DNA from: Xanthobacter autotrophicus
Lineage (GTDB): Bacteria; Pseudomonadota; Alphaproteobacteria; Rhizobiales; Xanthobacteraceae
NCBI RefSeq assembly: GCF_005871085.1
Contig: NZ_VAUP01000028.1
Span: forward strand, 62,001 to 126,000
Direction: 5' to 3'
DNA length: 64,000 bases
Shown here: piece by piece, positions 38,019 to 47,937 of the stretch
Layout: the number at the start of each line of letters is the position of its first letter
Numbering within the stretch: position 1 is the stretch's first letter
Notes under the pieces: model-generated
What the model was told of the DNA's origin: nothing
Databases searched by the model: none
Seen by the model: the letters and a program-made list of their open reading frames with translations, nothing else
Made by a program: the position numbers and the translations under genes

Positions 38019-38753
38019 TCAGTCTTCTTCCCCGTGGACGTCGGGGAAGGAGGGGGCTTCGCCAGGGTCTTCGCCGAGCTCCTTCAACACCTGCGCGGCG
38101 AGGGTGCGGGTGACCGGGCGCCGGGCGGCGAGCGCAGCGGTGTCCAGCGCGTCGACAATGCGTTTCGCCCCAGCCACGGTCCGCTGCATGCGCATGAGCA
38201 GGTATTGGACGGTGGCTTCATCCACTGAAAGCTGGCGGTCGGCGAACAGCTTCACCAGCACCGCCGCCAACAGGGCGTCGTCTGCGGGCGCGATCTCGAA
38301 CACCGGTACGGCGCGCAGCCGCGAGGCGAGGTCCGCGGTGGCAAGGCTGAAGCTGGAGGGCGGCGTGCGCGCCGTCATCAGCAGGTAGGCCTGCTGCTCG
38401 CGGGCAAGGTTGAGCAGGTGGAACAGGGCGGCCTCGCTGAAGGTGCCGGCCTCCAGGTCCTCCAGCACCAGCGCGCCGGTGGCGAGGGCCTCCGGCACGC
38501 CTTCGCGGGTCAGGGCGCGGGCGTCGAGGATCCGTGCGCCGGAGCGCTCGGCGAAGATCGCCGACAGGTGGCTCTTGCCGGCGCCCTCCGGCCCAACGAT
38601 GCACACCACCCGGGCCGGCCATTCGGGAAAGGCGTCGATGAGGGTGAGGGCAGCCGCATTGCCTGGCGCCGCCAGGAAATCCTCGCGCCGCAGCGCGGGG
38701 GAAGCCGGCAGGTCGAGGGGTAGCTGGCGCGGACGTCCGTCGCGCTCCGCCAT
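38019..38753 (-). CDS. hdaA: HdaA, DnaA-like regulator of replication initiation
   Basis: A 244-residue AAA+ protein related to DnaA domain III. It begins RQLPLDLPASPALRREDFLAA, has Walker A GPEGAGKSHL at 54-63, a sensor-region acidic LVLEDLEAGTFSEAALFHLLNLA, and lacks the DnaA DNA-binding domain. HdaA works with the sliding clamp to promote hydrolysis of ATP bound to DnaA; the QLPLDLP start fits the clamp-binding motif. Its ATG is 2 bases after the perM stop, and ppk follows 69 bases downstream, an arrangement common in Rhizobiales. Confidence 0.9.
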   Translation of the reverse strand: MAERDGRPRQLPLDLPASPALRREDFLAAPGNAAALTLIDAFPEWPARVVCIVGPEGAGKSHLSAIFAERSGARILDARALTREGVPEALATGALVLEDLEAGTFSEAALFHLLNLAREQQAYLLMTARTPPSSFSLATADLASRLRAVPVFEIAPADDALLAAVLVKLFADRQLSVDEATVQYLLMRMQRTVAGAKRIVDALDTAALAARRPVTRTLAAQVLKELGEDPGEAPSFPDVHGEED

Positions 38754-38755
38754 GC

Positions 38756-40081
38756 TCAGGGTGTCTCCGGCGGGGGCAGGGCGTCGTCGGCGGTGCCCTG
38801 GTAGAGCTCTGACTGCATGTAACGGTTGATGGCGAAGCGCACCAGCACCCCGGTCACCGCGGTGAGCGGCACCGCGAGCAGCAGGCCAACGAAGCCGAAC
38901 AGGTAGCCGAAGGCGAACAGCGCGAACATGAGCCAGACCGGATGGACCCCGATGCTGTCGCCGACGAGCTTGGGCGAGAGCACATAGCCCTCGATGGTCT
39001 GGCCGATGATGAAGATGGCCAGCACCGTGCCGATCATGCCCCAGTCGGGAAAAAACTGGACGATAGCCACGCCCATGGCCAGCACGAAGCCGGTGAGCGA
39101 GCCCACATAGGGAATGAAGGTGATGACGCCGGAGACAATGCCGATGAGCAGGCCGAAGTTCAGCCCCGCCATGGTCAGCGCCACCGCATAGAAGGTGCCG
39201 AGCAGCAGGCACACCGTGGCCTGCCCGCGCACGAAGCCGGCCACTGCCATGTCCATGGCACGGGCGAGGCCCCGCACTTCCGTGCGATGGGGCAGCGGCA
39301 CCAGCCGGTCCACATAGGCGACCATGTTGTTCCAGTCGCACAGGATGTAGAAGACGACCACCGGCGTCACCACCAGCAGCGCGAACAGCGCGATCAGCGC
39401 CTGCCCCCCGGACCACACGGAGGAGAGCAGGCCCACCAGGTGGCTGACCCCCTGCGTCATGAGATCGGAGATGGAGCGCTGCATGTCCGGCAGCCGGTCG
39501 CCGACGATGCCGCTCAGCCACTCGCGGTTTTCCTCGGTCAAAAGCCCCTGCAGCCGCGCCACATAGGCGGGCAGCCGCTGGATGAACTCGAACATCTGCG
39601 AGGACAGCAGCGGCAGGGCGAGCAGGAAGAACAGCACCACCAGCAGCAGCATGATCCCCACCACCACCAGGGCGGAGAGGGTGCGGGCGACGCCAATGCG
39701 CTCCAGGCGCGCCACCACGGGATTGAGGAAATAGGCGAGCACGATGCCCGCGACGAACGGCAGCAGGATGCCGCTGAGCAACCACAGGGCGATGGCGGTG
39801 AGGACGAGCGCGGTCACCCAGAAGCGCATCTGGAACCGGACCGGGAGCGTGCTTTCCGCCGGTTCTGCGTCCACGGGAGGACGGCTTGGCGTGGGATCGT
39901 GCTGCACTCCGGGCGCGCGGACCCGGCCGCCGGCCGCCGGGCTGACGGCTGCTGCGGTGTTTCGCGGGTCGCGTTCGCCGATCAACTCACGATCCATCAG
40001 CTCGCCGTTGGTGAGCGCACCAGTCGCCGGTTCGCCATCTTTCGACTGCCCAAGGGTCAGTTCGCAACGTGGCGCGTCCAT
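38756..40081 (-). CDS. AI-2E family transporter (PerM-like)
   Basis: A 441-residue polytopic membrane protein. The first 80 residues are hydrophilic; then come about eight helices (FWVTALVLTAIALWLLSGIL; ALVVVGIMLLLVVLFFLLAL and others) and the family motifs GVITFIPYVGSLTGFVLA and IEGYVLSPKLVGDSIGVHPVWLMF. Substrates differ between members (AI-2 export, ions), so none is claimed. The start overlaps the pgsA-like gene by 25 bases, and hdaA follows after 2 bases. Confidence 0.88.
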   Translation of the reverse strand: MDAPRCELTLGQSKDGEPATGALTNGELMDRELIGERDPRNTAAAVSPAAGGRVRAPGVQHDPTPSRPPVDAEPAESTLPVRFQMRFWVTALVLTAIALWLLSGILLPFVAGIVLAYFLNPVVARLERIGVARTLSALVVVGIMLLLVVLFFLLALPLLSSQMFEFIQRLPAYVARLQGLLTEENREWLSGIVGDRLPDMQRSISDLMTQGVSHLVGLLSSVWSGGQALIALFALLVVTPVVVFYILCDWNNMVAYVDRLVPLPHRTEVRGLARAMDMAVAGFVRGQATVCLLLGTFYAVALTMAGLNFGLLIGIVSGVITFIPYVGSLTGFVLAMGVAIVQFFPDWGMIGTVLAIFIIGQTIEGYVLSPKLVGDSIGVHPVWLMFALFAFGYLFGFVGLLLAVPLTAVTGVLVRFAINRYMQSELYQGTADDALPPPETP

Positions 40082-40587
40082 GCGGCGAGATAGGCAGCGG
40101 CGGAAAGGCCCGTCAAGAGCCCGACCATCACAAGCCCCACCTGGAACGGCCCCGGCAGGTCGAGACCGAAGCCGGAGGCGGCGAGCACGAAGGCGGCGAA
40201 CACGATCTGCACCGCCGTATTCACCTTGGAGATAAGCAGCGGGCTGATGGCTACGGGCTTGGCCATGACCAGAGACAGCACCACCGCTCCGATGATCATC
40301 ACGTCCCGCGACACCACGGCGATGGCTACCCAGCGCGGGATGAGGCCGCAGACAGCGAGCGCCACATAGATGGAGATGAGCAGCGCCTTGTCGGCCACTG
40401 GATCGAGATAGGAGCCCAGCTCGGTCTGCATGTGGAAGCGCTTGGCGATGAAGCCGTCGAGCGCGTCGGATATACCGGCCGCCAGGAACAGCCAGAACGC
40501 CAGCGCATATTCGCTGGAGGCGATCGACCAGACCACGGCGGGCACCAGCAGGATGCGTATGAGCGTGATGATGTTCGGCAGGCTCAC
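40057..40587 (-). CDS. CDP-alcohol phosphatidyltransferase (PgsA-like)
   Basis: A 176-residue membrane enzyme with the CDP-alcohol phosphotransferase motif D-x3-DG-x2-AK...G-x3-D-x3-D in SDALDGFIAKRFHMQTELG followed by SYLDPVADK, and about six hydrophobic segments. It probably makes phosphatidylglycerophosphate or a related phospholipid from CDP-diacylglycerol. The start is a GTG at 40587 with GGAGGCCGAG upstream, beginning VSLPNIITLIRILLVP as in PgsA; upstream in-frame residues are Arg-rich. It overlaps the start of the transporter gene by 25 bases. Confidence 0.85.
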   Translation of the reverse strand: MSLPNIITLIRILLVPAVVWSIASSEYALAFWLFLAAGISDALDGFIAKRFHMQTELGSYLDPVADKALLISIYVALAVCGLIPRWVAIAVVSRDVMIIGAVVLSLVMAKPVAISPLLISKVNTAVQIVFAAFVLAASGFGLDLPGPFQVGLVMVGLLTGLSAAAYLAAWTRHVAN

Positions 40588-40690
40588 CTCGGCCTCCGCG
40601 CCGCCTGGAGGACGCGCCGACCGCCTGCGTCGCAAATTGGTCGGATATCGCGTTCTCTGCCTTGAAGGTAGGGGCCGTTCACGCCGGGGA

Positions 40691-41980
40691 TCAGCCGCTG
40701 ATGCGCTCGATCTGCGCGCCGCACCGCGACAGCTTCTCTTCCAGCTTCTCGAAGCCGCGGTCGAGGTGGTAGACGCGCTGGACCATGGTTTCGCCCTCAG
40801 CCGCCAGGCCGGCGATGACCAGGGAGACCGAGGCGCGAAGGTCGGTGGCCATCACCGGCGCGCCGGTCAGGCGCTCCACCCCCTCCACCACGGCGCTGTC
40901 GCCTTCGAGGTGGATGCGGGCGCCAAGCCGGGCCAGCTCCTGCACGTGCATGAAGCGGTTCTCGAAAATGGTCTCGGTGATGCGGGAATTGCCCTTGGCC
41001 TTGGTCATGAGCGCCATGAACTGGGCCTGAAGGTCGGTCGGGAAGCCGGGATAGGGCGCGGTGGTCACATCCACCGGCAGGATGCCGGCGCCATTGCGAC
41101 GCACCCGGATGCCCTCGTTGGTGGCGTCGATCTCGGCGCCGGCCTGGCGCAGGGCGTCCAGCGCGCTTTCCAGCAGGTCCGGCCGGGCGCCGGCGAGCAT
41201 CACGTCGCCGCCGGTCATGGCGGTGGCCATGGCGTAGGTGCCGGTCTCGATGCGGTCGGGCAGCACAGCGTGGCGGGCGGCCTTCAGGCGGGCCACGCCC
41301 TCCACATGGATGGTGGAGCTGCCGGCGCCGGAGATGCGGGCGCCCATCTTGATGAGGCAGTCGGCGAGATCCACCACCTCCGGCTCACGGGCGGCATTCT
41401 CGATGATGCTGTCGCCACGGGCGAGGGTGGCAGCCATCAAGGCGGTGTGGGTCGCGCCCACGGACACCTTGGGGAACACGATGCGGGCGCCCTTGAGCCC
41501 ATGGGGTGCCTTCGCCACCACATAGCCGGCGTCGATCTCGATCTCGGCGCCGAGGGCGCGCAGGGCATCGAGGTGGAAATCAACCGGCCGGGTGCCGATG
41601 GCGCAGCCGCCGGGCAGAGACACCTTGGCCACGCCGATGCGGGCGAGCAGCGGCCCCAGCACCCAGAACGATGCGCGCATGCGCGAGACCAGGTCATAGG
41701 GCGCGGTGGTGTCCACGATCACCCGGGCGTCGATCTCCAGGGTCTGGCCGGCATAGGGATCGTCGCCGTTGCGCTTGCCGTTGGTGGTGATGTCCACGCC
41801 GTGATTGCCGAGGATGCGCTGCAGCAGAGCCACGTCCGCGAGGCGCGGCACGTTCTCGAGAATCAGTTTCTCCTCGGTCAGGAGGCTGGCGATCATCAGC
41901 GGCAGGGCGGCGTTTTTCGCACCGGAAATAGGAATGGTGCCCTTGAGCTCGTTTCCGCCGACGATGCGAATCTTGTCCAT
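40691..41980 (-). CDS. murA: UDP-N-acetylglucosamine 1-carboxyvinyltransferase
   Basis: A 429-residue EPSP-synthase-fold enzyme catalysing the first committed step of peptidoglycan synthesis. [29 protein letters not shown] start (the essential Lys is in GAKNAA), fosfomycin-target Cys in [16 protein letters not shown], and the C-terminal [21 protein letters not shown]. The Cys is present, so the enzyme should be fosfomycin-sensitive. First of a same-strand run, about 100 bases upstream of the pgsA-like gene. Confidence 0.97.
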   Translation of the reverse strand: MDKIRIVGGNELKGTIPISGAKNAALPLMIASLLTEEKLILENVPRLADVALLQRILGNHGVDITTNGKRNGDDPYAGQTLEIDARVIVDTTAPYDLVSRMRASFWVLGPLLARIGVAKVSLPGGCAIGTRPVDFHLDALRALGAEIEIDAGYVVAKAPHGLKGARIVFPKVSVGATHTALMAATLARGDSIIENAAREPEVVDLADCLIKMGARISGAGSSTIHVEGVARLKAARHAVLPDRIETGTYAMATAMTGGDVMLAGARPDLLESALDALRQAGAEIDATNEGIRVRRNGAGILPVDVTTAPYPGFPTDLQAQFMALMTKAKGNSRITETIFENRFMHVQELARLGARIHLEGDSAVVEGVERLTGAPVMATDLRASVSLVIAGLAAEGETMVQRVYHLDRGFEKLEEKLSRCGAQIERISG

Positions 41981-42048
41981 GCGCTACCTGTGCCTCCTAC
42001 CGGCTGGCCCCCCCAAGCCGGCCGACCGCGGAATTTAAGTGAAAAGCT

Positions 42049-42387
42049 CTAGCCCGGCTCGCCGTCCGGCACAATCTTGGCGGCACGCGCCGCCAGCGCC
42101 GTGCTACCGCCGCGCGCAGGGTTTTCACCGCTATTCGCGTCGCTCTGGGGCGTTTCGGCCGCCGGACCTTGGTCTTGGCCGTCCGTCGGCTGATCGAGGG
42201 CGCCCGTATCCTCCACCTTGCCCGAATGGCTTGCGGCGGAGGCACTCTCGGATTTGTCCGCACGGCGCGCGGTGGATTCGGGTGCCGCTTCGCCCGCGCG
42301 GCGTGCGCGGGCCTGGGCCTTGCGCCGCGACAGGTTCGCGCGCAGGGCGATGGCGAGGCGTTCCGATCGGTCGTTGGTCCCGGACAT
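42049..42387 (-). CDS. Small basic hypothetical protein upstream of murA
   Basis: A 112-residue protein beginning MSGTNDRSERLAIALRANL, then a very basic SRRKAQARARR stretch and a low-complexity, Glu/Ser/Gln-rich remainder without predicted globular fold. The first 35 residues resemble short proteins seen beside murA in other Rhizobiales, but I cannot name the family. It ends 68 bases before murA on the same strand and may be cotranscribed. Moderate confidence that it is a gene. Confidence 0.6.
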   Translation of the reverse strand: MSGTNDRSERLAIALRANLSRRKAQARARRAGEAAPESTARRADKSESASAASHSGKVEDTGALDQPTDGQDQGPAAETPQSDANSGENPARGGSTALAARAAKIVPDGEPG

Positions 42388-42714
42388 GGATGGTGAGTAA
42401 CCGGCTCGCCCGGATGGCGCAAGAATGTGCGATGGCGCCCCGCGCGTCATCGACATGCCAGCCTTTGCGGAGCTTGGCTGGCCTTGCTGCGGGGAGTGTG
42501 CTAACGAGCCGCATTGCTGGGCCGGGAAAAGGCGCCTCCAAGAGGCTCTTCTCATCCGCGCGCGGCGGTGGGGGCTGTCCGGCGCAATCCACGTGCCGCC
42601 CGCGAGGTAGGTTCCTCGCGGCGGAGGGGGCTGGGCACGGCGGAAAAAAGGCATTATGCCCTCCACCAGCCGCCGAACGGCAACGGGATTATCCGAACAA
42701 CGAGGGTTGCATCT
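42388..42714. promoter_or_regulatory. Divergent intergenic region upstream of acpP
   Basis: About 327 bases between the small basic protein gene and acpP; it should hold the promoters of both. Short plus-strand frames here have no ribosome site. No specific -35/-10 pair was convincing. Confidence 0.4.
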
Positions 42715-42951
42715 ATGAGTGACATCGCCGAGCGGGTGAAGAAGATTGTCGCGGAGCATCTGGGGGTGGAACCCGAGAAGGTCACGGAGAGCGCCTCCTT
42801 CATCGACGATCTCGGCGCCGACAGCCTCGACACCGTGGAACTCGTGATGGCCTTCGAGGAGGCTTTCAACTGCGAGATCCCGGACGATGCCGCCGAGACC
42901 ATCCTGACCGTGGGTGACGCGATCAAGTTCCTGGAAAAGAACGCGGCTTGA
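42715..42951 (+). CDS. acpP: Acyl carrier protein
   Basis: A 78-residue acidic carrier of fatty-acid synthesis. The phosphopantetheine attachment Ser is in [15 protein letters not shown] (about S36), with the normal helical flanks ([23 protein letters not shown]). It precedes fabF by about 110 bases on the same strand. fabD and fabG, which work with it, are 17 kb away on the opposite strand, so the usual fab cluster is split here. Confidence 0.97.
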   Translation: MSDIAERVKKIVAEHLGVEPEKVTESASFIDDLGADSLDTVELVMAFEEAFNCEIPDDAAETILTVGDAIKFLEKNAA

Positions 42952-43060
42952 TTCTCACGCCTGTTCATTCGACGGTCGCGTGGCGCTGGGCGCCCGCGGC
43001 CGTTGTCGCACCGGGTCGCGCGCAAGCCGCGCTGTCGGCCCGCCTGCCGGAGTTTTTCCC

Positions 43061-44323
43061 ATGAGACGTGTTGTCGTCACCGGCCTCGGCATGGTGACGC
43101 CGCTCGGCTGCGGCGTCGAGCCGACCTGGCGGCGGCTCATCGCCGGCGAGAGCGGCGTGAAGGCGGTCAGCCATTTCGAAGTGGCCGACCTCGCCTGCAA
43201 AATCGCCGCCAATGTTCCGCGCGGCGATGGTTCCGATGGAACCTATAATCCCGACCAGTGGATGGAACCGAAAGAGCAGCGCAAGGTGGACGAGTTCATC
43301 GTCTATGCCATGGCTGCCGCCACCCAGGCGCTGGATGACGCCGGATGGCATCCCTCCTCCTATGAGGACCAGATCAACACCGGCGTGCTCATCGGCTCGG
43401 GCATCGGCGGCATCGAGGGCATCGCCGAATCGTCCCTGCTGCTTAAGGAGCGCGGGCCGCGACGGATTTCGCCCTTCTTCATTCCGGGTCGCCTCATCAA
43501 TCTGGCCGGCGGCTACGTCTCCATCACCCACGGGCTGAAGGGGCCGAACCATGCCGTGGTCACGGCCTGCTCCACCGGCGCCCATGCCATCGGCGATGCC
43601 GGGCGGCTCATCGCCCTCGGCGATGCTGACGTGATGGTAGCCGGCGGCACCGAATCAACCGTCAATCGCCTGGCGCTCGCCGGCTTTGCCGCCTGCAAGG
43701 CGCTCTGCACCGCCTTCAACGACGACCCCACCCGTGCTTCGCGTCCCTATGACAAGGACCGCGACGGCTTCGTGATGGGCGAGGGCGCCGGCGTGGTGGT
43801 GCTCGAGGAGCTTGAGCACGCCAAGGCGCGCGGCGCGCACATCTATGCCGAGCTGGTGGGCTACGGCCTGTCCGGCGACGCCTTCCACATCACCGCCCCC
43901 TCGCCGGACGGCGACGGCGCCTTCCGCTGCATGCAGGCGGCGCTGAAGCGGGCGGGCCTGACGGCGGGCGACATCGATTATATCAACGCCCATGGCACCT
44001 CCACCATGGCCGACGAGATCGAGCTGAAGGCGGTGGAGCGGCTGCTCGGCAATGCCGCGGCGACCACCTCCATGTCGTCCACCAAGTCGTCCATCGGCCA
44101 CCTGCTCGGGGCCGCTGGCGCGGTGGAGGCGATCTTCTCGGTCCTTGCCATCCGTGATCAGATCGCCCCGGCGACGCTCAATCTCGACAATCCGTCGGTG
44201 GAGCCCCCCATCGATCTGGTGCCGCTCAAGGCGAAGCACCGCAAGATCGACGCTGTGCTCTCCAATTCCTTCGGGTTCGGCGGGACCAACGCCTCCCTGA
44301 TCTTCCAGCGCTTCGACGCCTGA
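43061..44323 (+). CDS. fabF: 3-oxoacyl-[acyl-carrier-protein] synthase II
   Basis: A 420-residue condensing enzyme for fatty-acid elongation. The Cys-His-His triad is visible: [27 protein letters not shown] and [15 protein letters not shown], with the C-terminal [18 protein letters not shown] stands 8 bases before the ATG at 43061. Follows acpP and probably shares its transcript. Length and motifs are normal for FabF. Confidence 0.97.
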   Translation: MRRVVVTGLGMVTPLGCGVEPTWRRLIAGESGVKAVSHFEVADLACKIAANVPRGDGSDGTYNPDQWMEPKEQRKVDEFIVYAMAAATQALDDAGWHPSSYEDQINTGVLIGSGIGGIEGIAESSLLLKERGPRRISPFFIPGRLINLAGGYVSITHGLKGPNHAVVTACSTGAHAIGDAGRLIALGDADVMVAGGTESTVNRLALAGFAACKALCTAFNDDPTRASRPYDKDRDGFVMGEGAGVVVLEELEHAKARGAHIYAELVGYGLSGDAFHITAPSPDGDGAFRCMQAALKRAGLTAGDIDYINAHGTSTMADEIELKAVERLLGNAAATTSMSSTKSSIGHLLGAAGAVEAIFSVLAIRDQIAPATLNLDNPSVEPPIDLVPLKAKHRKIDAVLSNSFGFGGTNASLIFQRFDA

Positions 44324-44584
44324 CGCCCCGCCGGCCGGAGCATTACGCCCCGGCCGGCGCCTGGTTCGCCGAGTCTGTGACCCGTCCAGTCGTATTCCAC
44401 ACTCGGTCAGCATGGATCAGGCCAATCGGTGGGCAGTGGCGCGCAGCCCTGGCGACGCACCGGAAGATGCACGGCAATATGCCGCCGTTGCGCCCGAATG
44501 TGCCTTTAGCAAGCCTCCCATGCGGCGGCGTTCCGGCCCGAACGTTTGACCGCGCGCCTTCGCCGACGACAGGGGAGCCCTTGG

Positions 44585-45856
44585 ATGGCCGAATCCAACG
44601 ACGGATCAGCAAAGGCCGGAGTACCGGACCCCGCCGCCTCGCCCTTGCTCCCGGCCGGGAATCGTGGCGCGAACGCTGCCCCGTCCTCAGATGCCGCCGC
44701 GCCCACCATCGCCGCGCCCGCACCTAAGGCATCCGCTCGATCCGCCCGCCGGGGCAATCCGGCCAAAGGGGTGCAGAGCAAGGGGGGGCAGGGCAAGCCG
44801 TCGCGTGCCGCGCGCCATCCGGCGGTGACCATCCTCAGCGGCATCTTCACCTTCCTCCTCTTCCTCGCCGTGGGCGGCGGGATCGGAGCCTGGTATGCCG
44901 AGCGTGCGTTCTATGCCCCCGGGCCGCTCGCCGCCGAGAAAGTGGTGAACATCCCGCGCGGATCGGGCGTGCGTGACATGGGTGAGATCCTTGAGCGCGA
45001 GGGCGTGATCAGCAACGCGCTGCTGTTCCTGGCCGGACAGCGCATCGCCCGGCCAGATGCCAGCTTCAAGGCCGGTGAATTCGTCTTCAAGCCCGGGCAG
45101 TCGCTGGCGAGCGTCATCGACACGCTGGCCTCCGGCAAGATGGTGGTGCACCAGATCACCATTCCCGAAGGCCTCACCAGCCAGCAGGTGGTCAAGCGCC
45201 TGATGGACAATGACCTGCTCACCGGCACCCCGGCGGTGCCGGCCGAGGGGACGTTGCTGCCTGAGACCTATCAGATCACCCGTGGCCAGAGCCGCGAGGA
45301 GGTTCTGAAGAAGATGGCTGACGAGCAACGCAAGCTCTTGGCTACCCTCTGGGCCAAGCGCGCGCCCGATATCCCGGTCAAGAGCCCTCAGGAACTGGTC
45401 ACCCTTGCCTCCATCGTGGAGAAGGAAACCGGCCTTGCCGCCGAGCGGCCCAAGGTGGCCGCCGTGTTCGTCAACCGGATCAACAAGAAGATGCGGCTCC
45501 AGTCGGATCCGACCATCATCTACGGGATCGTCGGCGGGCGCGGCGCGCTGGGCCGGCCGATCAGCCGCACCGACATCGCCACTGCGACGGCATATAATAC
45601 CTACGCCATCGATGGCCTGCCGCCCGGCCCCATCTGCAATCCGGGGCGCGACGCGCTGGCGGCGGTAGCCAATCCGCCCAGGACGAAGGACCTGTTCTTC
45701 GTCGCGGACGGAACAGGCGGCCACGCCTTCGCCGAGACGTTGGCCGACCACAACAAGAATGTCGCCCGTTGGCGCGCCATCGAGCAGGGCAGCGCGCCTG
45801 CCACTCCGGCTGCGGGTGTACCCGCCCCCGTGGCGGCGCCGAACACGGGCAACTAG
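44585..45856 (+). CDS. mltG: Endolytic murein transglycosylase MltG
   Basis: A 423-residue membrane-anchored lytic transglycosylase that cuts nascent glycan strands. The cytoplasmic N-terminus (about 80 residues) is Ala/Pro/Lys-rich, then one transmembrane helix (ILSGIFTFLLFLAVGGGIGAW), a LysM-like region and the YceG domain with the catalytic Glu in LASIVEKET, followed by LQSDPTIIYG and AYNTYAIDGLPPGPICNPG. The ATG at 44585 has GGGGAGCCCTTGG before it. Lies 261 bases after fabF, in the conserved fabF-mltG-yicC-gmk order. Confidence 0.94.
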   Translation: MAESNDGSAKAGVPDPAASPLLPAGNRGANAAPSSDAAAPTIAAPAPKASARSARRGNPAKGVQSKGGQGKPSRAARHPAVTILSGIFTFLLFLAVGGGIGAWYAERAFYAPGPLAAEKVVNIPRGSGVRDMGEILEREGVISNALLFLAGQRIARPDASFKAGEFVFKPGQSLASVIDTLASGKMVVHQITIPEGLTSQQVVKRLMDNDLLTGTPAVPAEGTLLPETYQITRGQSREEVLKKMADEQRKLLATLWAKRAPDIPVKSPQELVTLASIVEKETGLAAERPKVAAVFVNRINKKMRLQSDPTIIYGIVGGRGALGRPISRTDIATATAYNTYAIDGLPPGPICNPGRDALAAVANPPRTKDLFFVADGTGGHAFAETLADHNKNVARWRAIEQGSAPATPAAGVPAPVAAPNTGN

Positions 45857-46040
45857 GGCATGCTCTGATCCGATCGCATGGGGATCGTGGTCGGATATGT
45901 CTTCAAGGCAGGCCTGAAGCCGGATCACATTGCCCCGGCCTCAGGTTATTGTGTTAAGCGGTTTCGGGACGCAGGACCGGTGGGCCCGTCTGCCGAAACG
46001 GCCTTAACCCTTTGAGCGCGGCGTCGCCGCAGGATCGAAC

Positions 46041-46973
46041 ATGAAGCGTGCCGCCGTGACCACCAACCGCGTTCCGGCTTCGGCCCGGGCCCCCCTCGCC
46101 AGCATGACAGGCTTTGCCCGCGTCGCCGGCTCCCACGGGTCGTGGCGGTTCGGCTGGGAGGTGCGCTCGGTCAACGGCAAGGGCCTCGACCTTCGGCTGC
46201 GTCTGCCGCCCGGCTTCGAAGTGCTGGAGGCGGACGTACGCACCCGCACCGGCCAGGTGCTGACCCGCGGCTCGGTATCCGCCAGCCTCGCCGCCAGCCG
46301 CGAGGGGGAGACCGGCACGGTCCGGGTCAACCAGGGGGCGCTGGAGGCGCTGTATCGGACGGTGTCCGAGAGCGCCCGTCGCCTCGGCGCACCAGCGCCG
46401 ACCCTCGACGCCCTTGTGGCAGTGAAGGGCATGGTGGAGATCGCCGAGGCCGACGAAAGCGAAGAGGAACGCCGCGCGCTCATGTCCGCCGTGCTCTCCG
46501 CCTTTGACAGGGCGCTCGCCGAGCTGGGCACCATGCGTGCTCGCGAGGGCGAGGCGCTCAACTCCATCCTGTCCGAGCGGCTCGATGCCATCGCCGCCTT
46601 GCTGGTGCGTGCCGAGCGCCTGCCGGAGCGTGGCGTCGAGGCGATCAAGGCCCGCATCGCCGAGCAGGTGCGGGTGCTGATGGAGGCCGCTACTCTCGAT
46701 CCCGACCGCCTGCACCAGGAGGCGGTGCTCGCCGTCACCAAGGCGGACGTGCGCGAGGAACTGGACCGGCTCGGTGCCCATATCGCCGCTGCGCGCGATC
46801 TGCTGCACACCGGCGGTCCGGCCGGCCGGCGGCTCGATTTCCTCGCCCAGGAGTTCAACCGCGAGGCAAACACCCTGTGCTCCAAGTCCAATTCCGTGGC
46901 GCTGACGCAGATCGGGCTTGACCTCAAGCTGCTGGTGGACCAGTTCCGCGAGCAGATCCAGAACCTCGAGTGA
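46041..46973 (+). CDS. yicC: YicC/YloC family endoribonuclease-like protein
   Basis: A 310-residue YicC-family protein. The N-terminal signature SMTGFARV and WEVRSVNGKGLDLRLRLPPG, and the C-terminal GGPAGRRLDFLAQEFNREANTLCSKS (key parts RRLDFL, QE-x-NREANT) are diagnostic. Members have been reported as RNases. It carries about 20 extra residues at the N-terminus relative to the SMTGF start. Located between mltG and gmk, the common arrangement, and its stop lies 11 bases before the gmk ATG. Confidence 0.93.
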   Translation: MKRAAVTTNRVPASARAPLASMTGFARVAGSHGSWRFGWEVRSVNGKGLDLRLRLPPGFEVLEADVRTRTGQVLTRGSVSASLAASREGETGTVRVNQGALEALYRTVSESARRLGAPAPTLDALVAVKGMVEIAEADESEEERRALMSAVLSAFDRALAELGTMRAREGEALNSILSERLDAIAALLVRAERLPERGVEAIKARIAEQVRVLMEAATLDPDRLHQEAVLAVTKADVREELDRLGAHIAAARDLLHTGGPAGRRLDFLAQEFNREANTLCSKSNSVALTQIGLDLKLLVDQFREQIQNLE

Positions 46974-46984
46974 AGCCCCAACCC

Positions 46985-47677
46985 ATGCCGCAATCCGCCT
47001 CTTCCGTGTCGTCGCACTTCGCGCTGCCGGGCTGGAAACCGGGCGCAGGCATACTGGCGCGGCGTGGGCTGATGCTGGTGCTGTCCTCGCCCTCGGGGGC
47101 GGGCAAGACCACCCTGTCGCGCAAGCTGCTGGCGAGCGACGATCGAATCACCATGTCCGTCTCCGTCACCACGCGCCCGCCCCGGCCGGGCGAGGTGGAC
47201 GGCAAGGACTATTATTTCGTCGACGTGCCCACCTTCCACCGCATGCGGGATGAGGGCGAGCTGCTGGAACACGCCGTGGTGTTCGACAATCTCTACGGGA
47301 CGCCGCGACCGGCCGTGGAACTCGCTCTGTCCGCCGGCCGGGACGTGCTGTTCGACATCGACTGGCAGGGTACCCAGCAACTGGGCGAGACCGCCCAGCA
47401 GGACCTGGTGAAGGTGTTCCTGCTGCCGCCCACCGCCGCCGACCTGGAGCAGCGCCTGCGCTCCCGCGCGCAGGATTCGGAAGAGGTGGTGCACCAGCGC
47501 ATGGCCAAGGCCTCCGACGAGATCAGCCACTACACCGAATACGACTACATCATCATCAACCACGAGGTGGACGACAGCCTCGTCAAGCTCACCGCCATCC
47601 TGCAGGCGGAGCGGCTGAAGCGGCGGCGCCTGACCGGCCTGTCGAGCTTCGTGAAGGGCCTGCGCGACGCCCTGTGA
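46985..47677 (+). CDS. gmk: Guanylate kinase
   Basis: A 230-residue kinase phosphorylating GMP to GDP. The P-loop LSSPSGAGKTTLSR lies at about 35-48, then SVTTRPPRPGEVDGKDYYF, GMP-binding Tyr/Glu residues (FHRMRDEGELLEHA, NLYGTP) and DWQGTQQL. About 30 residues precede the usual family start, so translation could begin later; a GTG at 46970 overlapping yicC is another option. Last gene of the fabF-to-gmk run. Confidence 0.95.
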   Translation: MPQSASSVSSHFALPGWKPGAGILARRGLMLVLSSPSGAGKTTLSRKLLASDDRITMSVSVTTRPPRPGEVDGKDYYFVDVPTFHRMRDEGELLEHAVVFDNLYGTPRPAVELALSAGRDVLFDIDWQGTQQLGETAQQDLVKVFLLPPTAADLEQRLRSRAQDSEEVVHQRMAKASDEISHYTEYDYIIINHEVDDSLVKLTAILQAERLKRRRLTGLSSFVKGLRDAL

Positions 47678-47937
47678 GGCGCGCATCGTGTGACGCCGTC
47701 GTCATCCGCGACAGGCAGCCGCACCCGAGCGAAACCCGCACCATCCTGATGGGTCATGGCGCCGTGCCCGGCACGTCGGAGCATGCCGTCCCGAGGGCTT
47801 TCCCCTTCGCGCAGGACTATTCCGGCCATCCACAGGCTAAGGTAATATAAAACCGCTTAGCGGGGGTGCAAACGTCCCCTTAACGCGGGGGCTCTAAGCC
47901 TTGGGAACGGCGCCGGTGCTGCGGGCTACGGATCAGC

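Noticed and set aside
38754-39785. In-frame upstream extension of hdaA.
   Set aside because: It overlaps the transporter gene in another frame, is Arg/Pro/Ala-rich, and HdaA has a normal start at 38753.
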